Of a stretch of 59,035 nucleotides of DNA, positions 26,105 to 36,266 are shown piece after piece (the stretch's first letter is position 1; every line of letters begins with the position of its first letter). Origin of the DNA: Candidatus Epulonipiscium sp. (GTDB lineage: Bacteria; Bacillota; Clostridia; Lachnospirales; Cellulosilyticaceae); NCBI GenBank assembly GCA_012518255.1, contig JAAYSX010000028.1, positions 1 through 59,035 on the forward strand, in the 5' to 3' direction. The notes under the pieces were generated by a model. It was given only the letters and a program-made list of their open reading frames with translations, searched no databases and had not been told where the DNA came from. Made by a program: the position numbers and the translations under genes.

Positions 26105-27169
26105 ATGGGATACAGATTTGAAAGACGAAATACTCGAGATGTAATGGTAGGAGATGTAATGATTGGCTCTAAAAGTCCAATAAGCATCCAGTCCATGACT
26201 AATACAGACACTAGGGATGTAGAAGCAACAGTTAAGCAAATAGATAAGCTGACAAAGGCAGGCTGTGAGATTGTAAGGGTATCTGTCCCAGATATGGAAT
26301 CGGCTAACGCAATTAAAGAAATAAAAAACCAAATAAACATTCCTTTGGTCGCAGATATACATTTTGATTATAAACTTGCTTTAGCATCAATTGAAAATGG
26401 GGTTGATAAACTAAGAATAAATCCGGGTAATATTGGTGATGAGGCAAGAATTAAAGAAGTGGTTGAAGCGGCCAAGGAAAAGCAAATTCCAATTAGGATA
26501 GGGGTTAACGGTGGTTCCTTAGAAAAGGATATCCTGCTCAAATATGGAGGGGTTACTCCAGAAGCCTTAGTAGAAAGCGCATCAAGGCATGTAGAGATAT
26601 TAGAGAGGCAGAACTTTGAAGATATTATAGTTTCAATGAAGGCATCTAATGTCCCACTTTGCACAAGGGCATATGAACTTTTTGCAAACAAGTATGATTA
26701 TCCTCTACATGTTGGAATTACTGAGGCTGGCACTATATACAGTGGAACAATTAAATCGGCAGCTGGACTAGGTGCTATACTTTCTAAAGGTATAGGAGAT
26801 ACTATAAGGGTATCCCTTACAACCGATCCAGTGGAGGAGATTAAATGTGCAAGGCAAGTGCTTCAGTCATTAGGTGCAAGGAGCTTCGGCGCAGAAATTA
26901 TATCATGTCCCACATGTGCAAGAACCAGAATGGATTTAGTTAAACTAGCCCAGGAGGTAGAAGAACGAACAAGTCATATTACAGATCATATTACAATAGC
27001 TGTAATGGGTTGTGCTGTTAATGGACCAGGTGAGGCCAAAGGAGCAGATATCGGAGTTGCAGGTGGCAAGGGTGAAGGATTAATATTTAAAAAAGGACAA
27101 ATAGTTAAAAAGGTTAAGGAAGAGGATTTAGTAGAAGAACTTATAAAACTAATAGAAGAAACAATATAG
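26105..27169 (+). CDS. ispG: 4-hydroxy-3-methylbut-2-en-1-yl diphosphate synthase
   Basis: Iron-sulfur enzyme of the MEP pathway (GcpE). The [4Fe-4S] ligands are in [11 protein letters not shown] and [12 protein letters not shown]. The TIM-barrel start [11 protein letters not shown] and [12 protein letters not shown] are clear. I prefer ATG 26105 (MGYRFERR), 6 bp after AGGAG at 26094-26098, over the TTG at 26099. Length is 354 residues, the short bacterial form. With dxr it gives two MEP steps in one unit. Confidence 0.95.
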   Translation: MGYRFERRNTRDVMVGDVMIGSKSPISIQSMTNTDTRDVEATVKQIDKLTKAGCEIVRVSVPDMESANAIKEIKNQINIPLVADIHFDYKLALASIENGVDKLRINPGNIGDEARIKEVVEAAKEKQIPIRIGVNGGSLEKDILLKYGGVTPEALVESASRHVEILERQNFEDIIVSMKASNVPLCTRAYELFANKYDYPLHVGITEAGTIYSGTIKSAAGLGAILSKGIGDTIRVSLTTDPVEEIKCARQVLQSLGARSFGAEIISCPTCARTRMDLVKLAQEVEERTSHITDHITIAVMGCAVNGPGEAKGADIGVAGGKGEGLIFKKGQIVKKVKEEDLVEELIKLIEETI

Positions 27170-27182
27170 ATTGGAGGATTTT

Positions 27183-30100
27183 ATGCTTACACAAAACAAA
27201 AGTATATCTTTTGCATCTGCCTTTCAGAATTTAGAAATAAGCCATGATTTAAAGCAGATGTTTGATGAAACCATTGTAGAAAACATAAAAATCCTCAAGC
27301 ACAACAATTTAATGGAAATTGTATTAAGAAGTAACAAGAAAATTTCAAATAGAAACATTAAAAACTTAGAGAAGGAAATCACGGCTTCTTTTCCTGCTAT
27401 AAATAAGGCAAAAGTAAGCCTAGTGTTTATAGAGGATAATACTAGATCCTTAGATCAATCAGATATAAACAATATCTTAAAAGAAAACTGGAATAAAATA
27501 TTAAAGCAAGCAGGAGAAAATAGTCCCCTAGCATCTTGTATCCTAGGCGAATGTAAATGGGAATTAGAAGATAATAATCTAGCCATTAGTATTACGGAAT
27601 CATACTTATTTTACATCAAAAAAAGAGATTTTAAGTCCTTAATAGAAAGAACAATCTTTGATATAACAAACCTTAAACTTAATGTAAGCTGGTATGAGCT
27701 GGATAAGCTTAAAGACAATCAGTCAGACAAATTATTAGAAAAAGCCATCCAAAATACCATGGCCCATATGCCAAAGAAAGAAACCATTAAGGATGATAAG
27801 GGTAGGCAGCAAAGTCCTCAAATAATAGGAAGAGCAATTAAGGAAGATATAATGCCTATAGACTCTATTAATGATGAAGTTATAGATGGTATTATTAGGG
27901 GCCAGGTAATGGCCATAGAAGCAAGGGAAATCAAGAATAATAGATATATAGTTTCCTTTGATATTACAGATTTTACCAACTCTATGACAGTTAAGTTCTT
28001 TATTAAGAAGGATAAGTATGAAGAAGAGGTAGCGGGACGTATTAAAAAAGGAAGCTGCCTAAAGATAAAGGGTAAGGTCCAGTTTGATACTTATATGAGG
28101 GAAAGAATAATAATGGCTAGGGATATTGTGGAGATAGGAGACTTTGCTACAAGGCGGCAGGATAAGGCTAGCAATAAAAGGGTAGAGTTACATCTCCATA
28201 CACAAATGAGTAGCATGGACGCTACCCACCCAGTTGGAGACTATATAGAACAAGCTGCAAAGTGGGGGCATACTGCAGTAGCAGTTACTGACCATGGAGT
28301 AGTACAAGCATTCCCTGATGCAGCATTTGCTGGTAAGAAACATGGGATAAAAGTTATTTATGGGGTAGAAGCATATATTGTTGATGACTTAGGAGCGGTT
28401 GTGCAAAGCCCTAAGGACCAAACCCTAAAAGATACTTTTATAGTTTTCGATATAGAAACAACTGGACTTAGGCCGGGCCAGGATAGGATTACAGAAATAG
28501 GGGCAGTGAAAATTGATAAGGGCCAGATAGTTGATGAATTTCAGTCCTTAGTGGATCCAGAAATTCCAATTCCCGCAAAGATAACAAAACTTACAGGTAT
28601 TACAGATGACATGGTAAGGGGAGCTCCGACTATTGATACAGTGCTCCCAGAGTTTTTAGATTTTATAGGAGACTCTTGTTTAGTAGCCCACAATTCAGGT
28701 TTTGATATGGGTTTTATACGCTATTTTGCAGATAAGATAGGAATAACCATAAGCAATAGTGTTATTGATACCCTGGGCTTATCACGAAGTTTGTTGCCCC
28801 ATCTACGCAGGCATAGGCTAAATATTATAGCAGAGGACCTAGGTGTTATACTGGAAAACCACCATAGGGCAGTTGATGATGCAAGAGCTACAGCAGAAAT
28901 TTTTCAAATCTTTATTACAATGCTTAAGGATAAAAATATAAACTTCATAAAAGATATTAATGAGTTTGTAAGTCAAAATATAGAAGCTAAGAGATTAAAG
29001 CCCTACCATGGCATTATACTTGCCCAGACCCAAGAGGGCCTTAAAAATCTGTATAGGCTAATCAGCAAATCACATATTGATTACTTTTTTAGGACTCCTA
29101 GAATCCCCAAAAGTGAAATCTTAAAGCATAGGGAGGGCTTAATCCTAGGAACAGCTTGTGAGGCGGGGGAATTATACCAGGCCATACTACAAAATAATCC
29201 AGAAGATAATATAAGGCAAATTATTGATTTTTATGATTATCTAGAGATACAGCCCTTGCAAAACAACCAGTTCATGCTAGATAAGGGAATAGTATCTTCT
29301 AGGGATAATTTAATAGATATTAACAAAAGAATTGTAGAACTTGGGACCAAGTATAAAAAGAAGGTTATAGCTACATGTGATACCCATTTTCTAAATCCAG
29401 ATGATAGTATATTTAGGAGCATTATTATGAAAGGGCAAGGCTTTGATGATGCTGATAATCAGCCACCCCTTTATTTTAGGACAACTGAGGAGATGTTAGA
29501 GGAATTTTCATATTTAGGTGAAGATAAGGCCTACGAAGTCGTTGTAACTAATACTAATATTATTGCAGATTCCATAGATGATATTAAGCCTATTCCTAGT
29601 GAGACATTCCCACCCCACCTTGAAGGGTCAGAAGAAAAACTAGTACAAATTACATATGATAAGGCAAAGGATATATATGGGGATAAGCTACCAGAGGTGG
29701 TGCAGGAGCGCCTTGATAGGGAGATTAACTCTATACTAGATAACGGCTTTGCAGTATTATATATTATTTCTCAAAAACTTGTATGGAAGTCCATAGAAGA
29801 TGGCTACTTAGTTGGGTCAAGGGGGTCGGTAGGTTCTTCTTTTGCAGCTACTATGGCTGGTATAACAGAAGTAAACCCATTACCAGCCCACTATGTATGC
29901 CCTAATAGTAAATGTAAGTTTTCTGACTTTGACTCAGACACAGTGAAATCCTTTGCAGGGATGTCTGGATGCGACATGCCAGATAAAGACTGCCCTAAAT
30001 GTGGTAGTTTACTTTTAAAGGAAGGACATGATATTCCTTTTGAGACTTTTTTAGGTTTTGACGGCGATAAGGAACCAGATATAGATCTTAACTTTTCAGG

Positions 30101-31496
30101 TGAGTACCAGGCTAAGGCTCATGCCTATACAGAAGAACTATTTGGCAGTTCCCATGTATTTAAGGCGGGCACTATTGGAACACTAGCAGATAGGACAGCC
30201 TATGGATTTGTAAAGAAGTACCTAGATGAAAAAGATATAATTGCATCACAGGCAGAGACTAATAGATTAGTACAGGGCTGCGTAGGAATAAAAAGAACAA
30301 CAGGCCAGCATCCAGGAGGGCTAATAGTTGTACCAACAGATAATGACATTCATAATTTTTGCCCCCTACAAAGGCCGGCTAATGATATGAAATCAACAAC
30401 TGTAACAACTCACTTTGATTATCACTCCATTAGTGAATGTCTTCTAAAGCTTGATATATTAGGTCATGATGACCCAACCATAATTCGTATGTTAGAAGAT
30501 TTAACTGGGGTAGATGCTACAACTATACCCTTAGATGATAAGGAAACTATGTCTCTTTTTACATCTACCGAGGCTTTAGGGGTTAGTCCTGAAGATATTG
30601 ATAGCAAGGTAGGATCTTTGGCAGTACCTGAATTTGGCACTAGATTTGTTAGGCAAATGCTTGTAGATACTAAACCTACAACCTTTTCAGAACTAATTAG
30701 AATATCAGGTCTTTCACATGGTACAGACGTATGGCTAAACAATGCCCAAAATTTAGTAAGGTCAGGTACAGCTAGCCTAAAAGAAGTTATATCAACAAGG
30801 GATGATATTATGACCTACCTAATATTAAAAGGTGTTGATAAACAAGAAGCCTTCATAATTATGGAGGCAGTACGTAAGGGGAGAGGGGTTACTGATGAGC
30901 AGGAACAGATCATGCTAGATTGTAATGTTCCTGTCTGGTATATTGAATCATGTAAGACAATTAAGTATATGTTCCCTAAGGCCCATGCTGCAGCCTATGT
31001 AATGATGGCATTTAGAATTGCATATTTTAAAGTACATTACCCAGAATCTTTTTATGCCACATACTTTACTATAAGGGCAAGGGGCAAATTTGATTACGAA
31101 CTAATGTGTAAGGGGCCAGAGAAGGTTCAATATGAAATAGAAGCCCTGGAACAGATTCCCAAACCAACAGCCACAGAAAAAGACACACTAACTGTACTTG
31201 AAGTGGTAAGGGAAATGTATGCTAGGGGCATAAAGTTTTTAGAAATGGATTTGGATGAATCGGATTCTAAAACATTCCTAGTAAAGCCAGATGGAATTTT
31301 GCCACCATTTAATTCCCTTCAAGGCTTAGGAGATACAGTAGCAGAAAATATAGTAATAGCAAGAGACAAGATGGAATTTTTGTCACTAGAACAATTTAGG
31401 GCAGAAACCAAGGCAAGCAAAACTACTGTAGAATTAATGAAAGAGAACAATATGTTACAAGGTATTCAAGAAACAAACCAACTTAGTTTCTTCTAA
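27183..31496 (+). CDS. polC: DNA polymerase III alpha subunit, PolC type
   Basis: Main replicative polymerase of low-GC Gram-positives, with built-in proofreading. Domains in order in 1437 residues: N-terminal domain and OB fold (to about 320), PHP (HLHTQMSSMDATHP at about 335), DEDD 3'-5' exonuclease inserted in PHP (FDIETTGL at about 422), palm/fingers with SRGSVGSSFAA, a four-cysteine zinc motif (CPNSKC and CPKC, about 905-940), catalytic DIDLNF at about 965, and a C-terminal helix-hairpin-helix region. ATG 27183 follows the GGAGG at 27173, which overlaps the alternative TTG 27171. The protein appears intact. Confidence 0.97.
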   Translation: MLTQNKSISFASAFQNLEISHDLKQMFDETIVENIKILKHNNLMEIVLRSNKKISNRNIKNLEKEITASFPAINKAKVSLVFIEDNTRSLDQSDINNILKENWNKILKQAGENSPLASCILGECKWELEDNNLAISITESYLFYIKKRDFKSLIERTIFDITNLKLNVSWYELDKLKDNQSDKLLEKAIQNTMAHMPKKETIKDDKGRQQSPQIIGRAIKEDIMPIDSINDEVIDGIIRGQVMAIEAREIKNNRYIVSFDITDFTNSMTVKFFIKKDKYEEEVAGRIKKGSCLKIKGKVQFDTYMRERIIMARDIVEIGDFATRRQDKASNKRVELHLHTQMSSMDATHPVGDYIEQAAKWGHTAVAVTDHGVVQAFPDAAFAGKKHGIKVIYGVEAYIVDDLGAVVQSPKDQTLKDTFIVFDIETTGLRPGQDRITEIGAVKIDKGQIVDEFQSLVDPEIPIPAKITKLTGITDDMVRGAPTIDTVLPEFLDFIGDSCLVAHNSGFDMGFIRYFADKIGITISNSVIDTLGLSRSLLPHLRRHRLNIIAEDLGVILENHHRAVDDARATAEIFQIFITMLKDKNINFIKDINEFVSQNIEAKRLKPYHGIILAQTQEGLKNLYRLISKSHIDYFFRTPRIPKSEILKHREGLILGTACEAGELYQAILQNNPEDNIRQIIDFYDYLEIQPLQNNQFMLDKGIVSSRDNLIDINKRIVELGTKYKKKVIATCDTHFLNPDDSIFRSIIMKGQGFDDADNQPPLYFRTTEEMLEEFSYLGEDKAYEVVVTNTNIIADSIDDIKPIPSETFPPHLEGSEEKLVQITYDKAKDIYGDKLPEVVQERLDREINSILDNGFAVLYIISQKLVWKSIEDGYLVGSRGSVGSSFAATMAGITEVNPLPAHYVCPNSKCKFSDFDSDTVKSFAGMSGCDMPDKDCPKCGSLLLKEGHDIPFETFLGFDGDKEPDIDLNFSGEYQAKAHAYTEELFGSSHVFKAGTIGTLADRTAYGFVKKYLDEKDIIASQAETNRLVQGCVGIKRTTGQHPGGLIVVPTDNDIHNFCPLQRPANDMKSTTVTTHFDYHSISECLLKLDILGHDDPTIIRMLEDLTGVDATTIPLDDKETMSLFTSTEALGVSPEDIDSKVGSLAVPEFGTRFVRQMLVDTKPTTFSELIRISGLSHGTDVWLNNAQNLVRSGTASLKEVISTRDDIMTYLILKGVDKQEAFIIMEAVRKGRGVTDEQEQIMLDCNVPVWYIESCKTIKYMFPKAHAAAYVMMAFRIAYFKVHYPESFYATYFTIRARGKFDYELMCKGPEKVQYEIEALEQIPKPTATEKDTLTVLEVVREMYARGIKFLEMDLDESDSKTFLVKPDGILPPFNSLQGLGDTVAENIVIARDKMEFLSLEQFRAETKASKTTVELMKENNMLQGIQETNQLSFF

Positions 31497-31497
31497 C

Positions 31498-31526
31498 TTG
31501 CATTTTTATAGAAAAAGTATTATAAT
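31498..31526 (+). promoter_or_regulatory. Sigma-A-like promoter for the rimP-nusA-infB operon
   Basis: TTGCAT (31498-31503) and TATAAT (31521-31526) are 17 bp apart. Transcription would begin near 31533, just downstream of polC and upstream of the hairpin at 31552, so that hairpin lies inside the new transcript. Confidence 0.65.
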
Positions 31527-31551
31527 TTATATAAGAATATAGAGATGGGAG

Positions 31552-31581
31552 AAGAGTGGGTACTTGCCCACTCTTTCTATT
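31552..31581 (+). terminator. Terminator or leader attenuator before rimP
   Basis: AAGAGTGGG (31552-31560) pairs perfectly with CCCACTCTT (31567-31575) around TACTTG, followed by the weak U-tract TCTATTTGTCT. It could end polC transcripts, and because a promoter lies upstream of it, it could also attenuate rimP-nusA transcription. Confidence 0.6.
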
Positions 31582-31653
31582 TGTCTATCATATGAAACTA
31601 AAATGAATACACAATAATGAGAGTGGAACACTATATAAAGAAAGGGTGAAAAT

Positions 31654-32118
31654 ATGAGTAGGAAAAACATAGAATCTATTGTAGCAAAGTATTTAGAACC
31701 TATTGTAGCAGAGTATAATTATGAATTAGTTGATATTGAATATATTAAAGAGGGACCTAACTGGTATCTACGTATTTATATTGATAAGCCAGGCGGAATA
31801 ACAATTGATGATTGTGAGAAAACAAGCCGGGCTCTTGAGGAAATTTTAGATGAGAAAGATCCCATTGAAGGTGCCTATATACTAGAAGTTAGCTCACCAG
31901 GATTAGATAGGCCCCTTAAAAAGGCTGCAGATTTCAAAAGAAATATAGGTAAGATTATAGATATTAAACTATATACACCTCATAATAATCAAAAGGAATA
32001 CCAAGGTAAGTTAGATAGGTTTGAAGATAATATGGTAACTATAATTACAGAGGAAGACGAAGCAGTATCATTTAAACTTAAGGATATTGCAATCGCAAAA
32101 CCTGCAATTATATTTTAA
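31654..32118 (+). CDS. rimP: Ribosome maturation factor RimP
   Basis: Needed for 30S subunit maturation; 154 residues. The N-terminal alpha/beta domain shows YELVDIEYIKEGPNWYLRI-type text (YELVDIEYIKEG) and GGITIDDCEKTSRALEE, then YILEVSSPGLDRPLKK, all diagnostic; an SH3-like C-terminal domain follows. It stands at the head of the nusA operon as in most bacteria. ATG is preceded by AAAGGGTG. Confidence 0.96.
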   Translation: MSRKNIESIVAKYLEPIVAEYNYELVDIEYIKEGPNWYLRIYIDKPGGITIDDCEKTSRALEEILDEKDPIEGAYILEVSSPGLDRPLKKAADFKRNIGKIIDIKLYTPHNNQKEYQGKLDRFEDNMVTIITEEDEAVSFKLKDIAIAKPAIIF

Positions 32119-32171
32119 AACAAGATAGCAATAACAAGTATAATTGTTATATGTAAACAGGGAGGATCAAG

Positions 32172-33269
32172 ATGAATAATGAATTCATCAATGCACTAGA
32201 ACAAATTTCACTAGATAAAGGCATAGATAAAGAGATATTATTTGAAGCAATTGAATCATCACTAGTAACAGCATGTAGAAGGGATTTTAATCCATCACAG
32301 AATGTTCAGGCTAGAATAGATAGGGATAATGGTAAGGTACAGATATTTGCCCAAAAAGAAGTTGTTGAAGATGAAGTTGTTGAAGATGAGACATTACAAA
32401 TTTCCTTATCTGATGCGCTTTCATTAAATGCCTCGTATGAGGTAGGTGACCTGGCAGTTGTAGATGTAACCCCAGATAATTTTGGAAGAATTGCTGCTCA
32501 AAATGCTAAACAAGTCGTAACACAAAGAATTAGGGAAGCAGAAAGAGAAATGGTCTACAATGAGTATATAGCTAAGGAACAGGATATAATAAGTGGATTA
32601 ATACTTAGAACCGAAAAAAGAATGGTTATTGTAGAACTAGAGAAAACTGAAGCAGCCCTAATGCAAAATGACCAAACCATGGGAGAAGAATACAAGCATG
32701 GTGAAAGAATGACCTTCTATATATCAGAAGTAAAATCTGCTAGTAAGGGTAACAAAGGAGCCCAGGTAATATTATCAAGAAACCATCCAGAACTTGTAAA
32801 AAGGCTTTTTGAACACGAGGTTACTGAGGTTTCAGAAGGAATAGTAGAAATTAAAAGCATTGCAAGGGAAGCGGGATCTAGAACCAAAATAGCAGTTCAT
32901 TCCAATGAAGAAGATGTTGACCCAGTAGGGGCTTGTGTAGGACAAAATGGGCAAAGGGTTAATATAATTGTAGATGAGCTAGGTGGGGAGAAGATAGACA
33001 TTATCAAATGGGATGAAGATCCTAAAGTGTTTATTGCAGCTGCCCTTAGTCCATCTAAGGTTATAGATGTTATTTTAGATGAAGAAGAGCATAGTGCAAC
33101 TGTAATTGTACCAGATTACCAATTATCACTAGCTATTGGTAAAGAAGGGCAAAATGCAAGATTGGCAGCTAAATTAACTAATTGGAGAATTGATATAAAA
33201 AGCGAAACAAGTGCGGAACTTGAAGAACCTAGTCAAGAAACCCTAGAGGAAGCCTCACAGGAGGAGTAA
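32172..33269 (+). CDS. nusA: Transcription elongation/termination factor NusA
   Basis: RNA-polymerase-associated factor that modulates pausing, termination and antitermination. The N-terminal RNAP-binding domain (to about 125), S1 domain (about 130-200) and two KH domains (CVGQNGQRVNIIVDELGGEKID as GQNGQRVNIIVDEL, and AIGKEGQNARLAAKLT) are present. Its 365 residues lack the C-terminal repeats of E. coli NusA, normal for Firmicutes. A short duplicated acidic run VVEDEVVEDE is seen at about residues 66-75. Confidence 0.96.
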   Translation: MNNEFINALEQISLDKGIDKEILFEAIESSLVTACRRDFNPSQNVQARIDRDNGKVQIFAQKEVVEDEVVEDETLQISLSDALSLNASYEVGDLAVVDVTPDNFGRIAAQNAKQVVTQRIREAEREMVYNEYIAKEQDIISGLILRTEKRMVIVELEKTEAALMQNDQTMGEEYKHGERMTFYISEVKSASKGNKGAQVILSRNHPELVKRLFEHEVTEVSEGIVEIKSIAREAGSRTKIAVHSNEEDVDPVGACVGQNGQRVNIIVDELGGEKIDIIKWDEDPKVFIAAALSPSKVIDVILDEEEHSATVIVPDYQLSLAIGKEGQNARLAAKLTNWRIDIKSETSAELEEPSQETLEEASQEE

Positions 33270-33293
33270 AGACTAGCTATAAGGAGTGATCTA

Positions 33294-33566
33294 ATGCCTA
33301 CAAAAAGAAAATTACCCCTTCGTAAATGTACTGGTTGTCAGGAGTTAATAGATAAGAGGGAAATGATTAGGGTTGTCAAGGATTCATCAGGAGAATTTAG
33401 CTTAGATTTTACTGGCAAAAAGCCAGGTAGGGGAGCATATGTATGCCCTAATATTAAATGCCTAACTAAGGCGGAGGAATCCAGGGGACTTGAGCGTTCT
33501 TTTAAAAGTAATATTTCAAAAGAAATATATGAATCACTAAGAAATGAGTTAAGCAAAAATGGATAA
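33294..33566 (+). CDS. ylxR: YlxR-family RNA-binding protein (DUF448)
   Basis: 90-residue basic protein between nusA and the L7Ae-like gene. The family signature is clear: KCTGCQELIDKREMIRVV with two cysteines, and GRGAYVCPNIKCL. Relatives are called RnpM in Bacillus and reported to bind RNase P RNA; this gene should be equivalent by position and motif. It overlaps the next gene by 8 bp. Confidence 0.93.
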   Translation: MPTKRKLPLRKCTGCQELIDKREMIRVVKDSSGEFSLDFTGKKPGRGAYVCPNIKCLTKAEESRGLERSFKSNISKEIYESLRNELSKNG

Positions 33567-33870
33567 GAAAACATATGGTCTTATTGGTATATCCCAAAAA
33601 GCATCCAAAATTGTATCGGGGGAATTTTCCTGTGAAAAGGCAATAAAAAATAAAGAGGTGCATTTAGTTATTATAGCTGAAGATGCATCGGATAACACAA
33701 GTAAGAAGTTCAATGACAAGTGCAAATATAGGAAGATTCCAATTGTAGAATATGGAACTAAAGAGTCACTTGGTAATGCAATAGGTAAGGGTAAAAGGGC
33801 ATCTATAGCAATAACAGATGAGAAATTAGCCAAAAGTATTGCAGATTTGATCAAGCAAAATGAGAAGTAA
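33559..33870 (+). CDS. ylxQ: L7Ae-family K-turn RNA-binding protein YlxQ
   Basis: Ribosomal L7Ae/L30e/S12e-fold protein of 103 residues. Typical text is [16 protein letters not shown] near the start and [17 protein letters not shown] in the middle, with [12 protein letters not shown] at the end. Family members bind kink-turns in RNA. The ATG lies inside the ylxR gene, with AAGC-rich sequence upstream rather than a strong ribosome binding site, so translation is probably coupled. Confidence 0.92.
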   Translation: MDKKTYGLIGISQKASKIVSGEFSCEKAIKNKEVHLVIIAEDASDNTSKKFNDKCKYRKIPIVEYGTKESLGNAIGKGKRASIAITDEKLAKSIADLIKQNEK

Positions 33871-33884
33871 ACGGAGGTGGCTTT

Positions 33885-35894
33885 ATGTCTAAAGTTAGAG
33901 TATATGAAATTGCACAACAACTTGAAGTAAGTAGCAAGGAAATAATTGAAAAACTTAAGGAACATGGTATCAATGTACATAGTCACATGAGTACATTGGC
34001 AACAGAACAGGCTGACACAATTATTAAGCATTATAAGGAAGAATCTAAAGATATGGCAAAGAAAACAGATAGTAAAGTAGATAGGCAAGCAGAAGAGGAG
34101 CCTATAGTATTAGAGGAAGAAGATGAATTAGAAGAGGAGGAATTACGTATAATAGAAATACCTCCAACAATAGCAGTTAACTTATTAGCGGATAAACTAG
34201 AAACTACTGCAGTTAACCTAATTACCTCTCTTATGCAAAGGGGTATTATGGCTACCATAAATCAAGAAATAGATTTTGATACAGCATCAATGTTAGCCGA
34301 GGAATATGATACTATCCTAGAGCTTGAAGAAGAGATAGATATATTAGAGCAAATATTTACTGAAGAACCAGATGATGAAAGAGACTTAACATCACGCCCA
34401 CCTGTAGTTGTTGTTATGGGGCACGTTGACCATGGTAAGACTTCACTACTGGATGCCCTACGTTTTAGTAAGGTAACAGAACAAGAGGCTGGTGGAATTA
34501 CACAACATATAGGTGCATCTACAATATCAGTTGATGACCAGCAAATTACCTTCTTAGATACACCAGGTCACGAGGCATTTACTGCAATGAGAATGCGTGG
34601 CGCCCAGGTTACAGATATAGCGATATTAGTAGTTGCGGCAGACGACGGTGTTATGCCTCAAACAATAGAAGCAATTAACCATGCTAGGGCAGCTGGTATA
34701 GAGATTATAGTTGCAATTAATAAGATGGATAAGCCAAGTGCTAATCCAGATAGGGTAAAACAAGAACTTGCAGACCATGGCCTTATTGTAGAAGAATGGG
34801 GCGGGGAAACAATCTGTGTTCCAGTTTCTGCTCTTCAAAGAGAAGGACTTGATAACCTATTAGAAATGGTACTTTTGGTTGCAGAAATGAATGAATATAA
34901 GGCTAATCCTAATAAGAGGGCTAGAGGAACTATTATAGAATCAGAACTTGATAAGGGTAGAGGTCCAGTAGCTACAGTTTTAGTTCAGGAAGGTACCTTA
35001 AAGGTAGGAGACCCTATAGTGGCAGGCCTTGCTTATGGACGTATCCGTGCAATGATAGATGATAAGGGTAACCAGGTTAGGGTAGCTACCCCATCAACAC
35101 CAGTGGAAATTTTAGGCTTATCAGAGGTACCAATCGCAGGAGATATGTTCTATGTAGCAGCAAATAATAAACATGCAAGACAGGTATCTGATAAGGTAAG
35201 AGAACAAGGTAGAACCCAGCTTATAGCTCAAACACCAAGTAAAGTTTCACTTGATGATTTATTTACCCAGATCCAAGATGGTACAGTTAAGGACTTAAAT
35301 ATTATAGTTAAAGCAGATGTACAGGGTTCAGTAGAGGCAGTAAGGCAAAGTTTAGAACGCCTATCCAATGAAGAGGTTCGTATTAGGGTAATACACGGTG
35401 GTGTAGGTGCTGTTACTGAGTCTGACGTTATACTAGCTTCAGCATCCAATGCTATAATTATAGGATTTAATGTAAGGCCAGATTCAGGAGCTAGATCAGT
35501 TGCTGACCGTGAAGAAGTTGATATTCGTCTATACAGAGTTATTTATAATGCTATAGAGGATATTGAAGCAGCCATGAAAGGTATGCTAGACCCAGAATTT
35601 AAAGAAAAGGTAATAGGCCATGCGGAAGTTCGTCAAACCTTCAAGATCTCAAGCATGGGTACAGTTGCAGGATCATATGTAACAGATGGTAAGGTAACTA
35701 GAAACTCACAGGTAAGGATTATACGTGATGGTATAGTTGTATACGAAGGGGAATTAACGTCACTTAAACGCTTTAAGGACGATGCAAAAGAAGTAAATTC
35801 AGGATATGAATGTGGATTTATGTTTGATAGATTCAATGATGTAAAAGAAGGAGACGTTGTTGAAGCATTCATAATGGAAGAAATTCCAAGATAG
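33885..35894 (+). CDS. infB: Translation initiation factor IF-2
   Basis: GTPase delivering initiator tRNA to the 30S subunit. The 669 residues make a short IF-2: an N-terminal IF2N subdomain ([19 protein letters not shown]), an acidic linker, a second IF2N-like segment, then the GTPase with [12 protein letters not shown] at about 178, DTPGHEAF and [10 protein letters not shown], and C-terminal domains II-IV. GGAGGTGG at 33871-33878 precedes the ATG. Confidence 0.97.
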   Translation: MSKVRVYEIAQQLEVSSKEIIEKLKEHGINVHSHMSTLATEQADTIIKHYKEESKDMAKKTDSKVDRQAEEEPIVLEEEDELEEEELRIIEIPPTIAVNLLADKLETTAVNLITSLMQRGIMATINQEIDFDTASMLAEEYDTILELEEEIDILEQIFTEEPDDERDLTSRPPVVVVMGHVDHGKTSLLDALRFSKVTEQEAGGITQHIGASTISVDDQQITFLDTPGHEAFTAMRMRGAQVTDIAILVVAADDGVMPQTIEAINHARAAGIEIIVAINKMDKPSANPDRVKQELADHGLIVEEWGGETICVPVSALQREGLDNLLEMVLLVAEMNEYKANPNKRARGTIIESELDKGRGPVATVLVQEGTLKVGDPIVAGLAYGRIRAMIDDKGNQVRVATPSTPVEILGLSEVPIAGDMFYVAANNKHARQVSDKVREQGRTQLIAQTPSKVSLDDLFTQIQDGTVKDLNIIVKADVQGSVEAVRQSLERLSNEEVRIRVIHGGVGAVTESDVILASASNAIIIGFNVRPDSGARSVADREEVDIRLYRVIYNAIEDIEAAMKGMLDPEFKEKVIGHAEVRQTFKISSMGTVAGSYVTDGKVTRNSQVRIIRDGIVVYEGELTSLKRFKDDAKEVNSGYECGFMFDRFNDVKEGDVVEAFIMEEIPR

Positions 35895-35906
35895 GTAGGT
35901 GTAAAA

Positions 35907-36266
35907 ATGGCAAGTCAAAGAATGATTCGTATTAATGAAGAAATCAGAAGAGAAATTTCAGAAACTATTAATAATGGTTTAAAGGATCCTAGGGTGCAGG
36001 ATGTTCTTATTTCAATTGTTGAAGTTGATGCAACCAACGATCTTAAAACTGCCAAGGTATATGTTAGTGTACTGGCAGATGATGAAGTTAAGCAGGATGT
36101 TATGGAAGGTTTGAATGCAGCAGGTGGCTATATAAGGAAAGAACTTGCTCGTAAAGTTAATCTAAGAAATACACCAGAATTAATATTTAAATTAGATGAA
36201 TCTATAGAATATGGTGTAGATATGTTTAGAAAAATTGATGAAGTTATGAATGAAAGTGAGAAATAA
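35907..36266 (+). CDS. rbfA: Ribosome-binding factor A
   Basis: KH-fold 30S maturation factor of 119 residues. The signatures are RINEEIRREISETINNGLKDPR (as EEIRREISETI and LKDPRV), DLKTAKVYVSV and the C-terminal LRNTPELIFKLDESIEYG. The next gene begins inside its 3' end, so the two are translationally linked. Confidence 0.95.
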   Translation: MASQRMIRINEEIRREISETINNGLKDPRVQDVLISIVEVDATNDLKTAKVYVSVLADDEVKQDVMEGLNAAGGYIRKELARKVNLRNTPELIFKLDESIEYGVDMFRKIDEVMNESEK

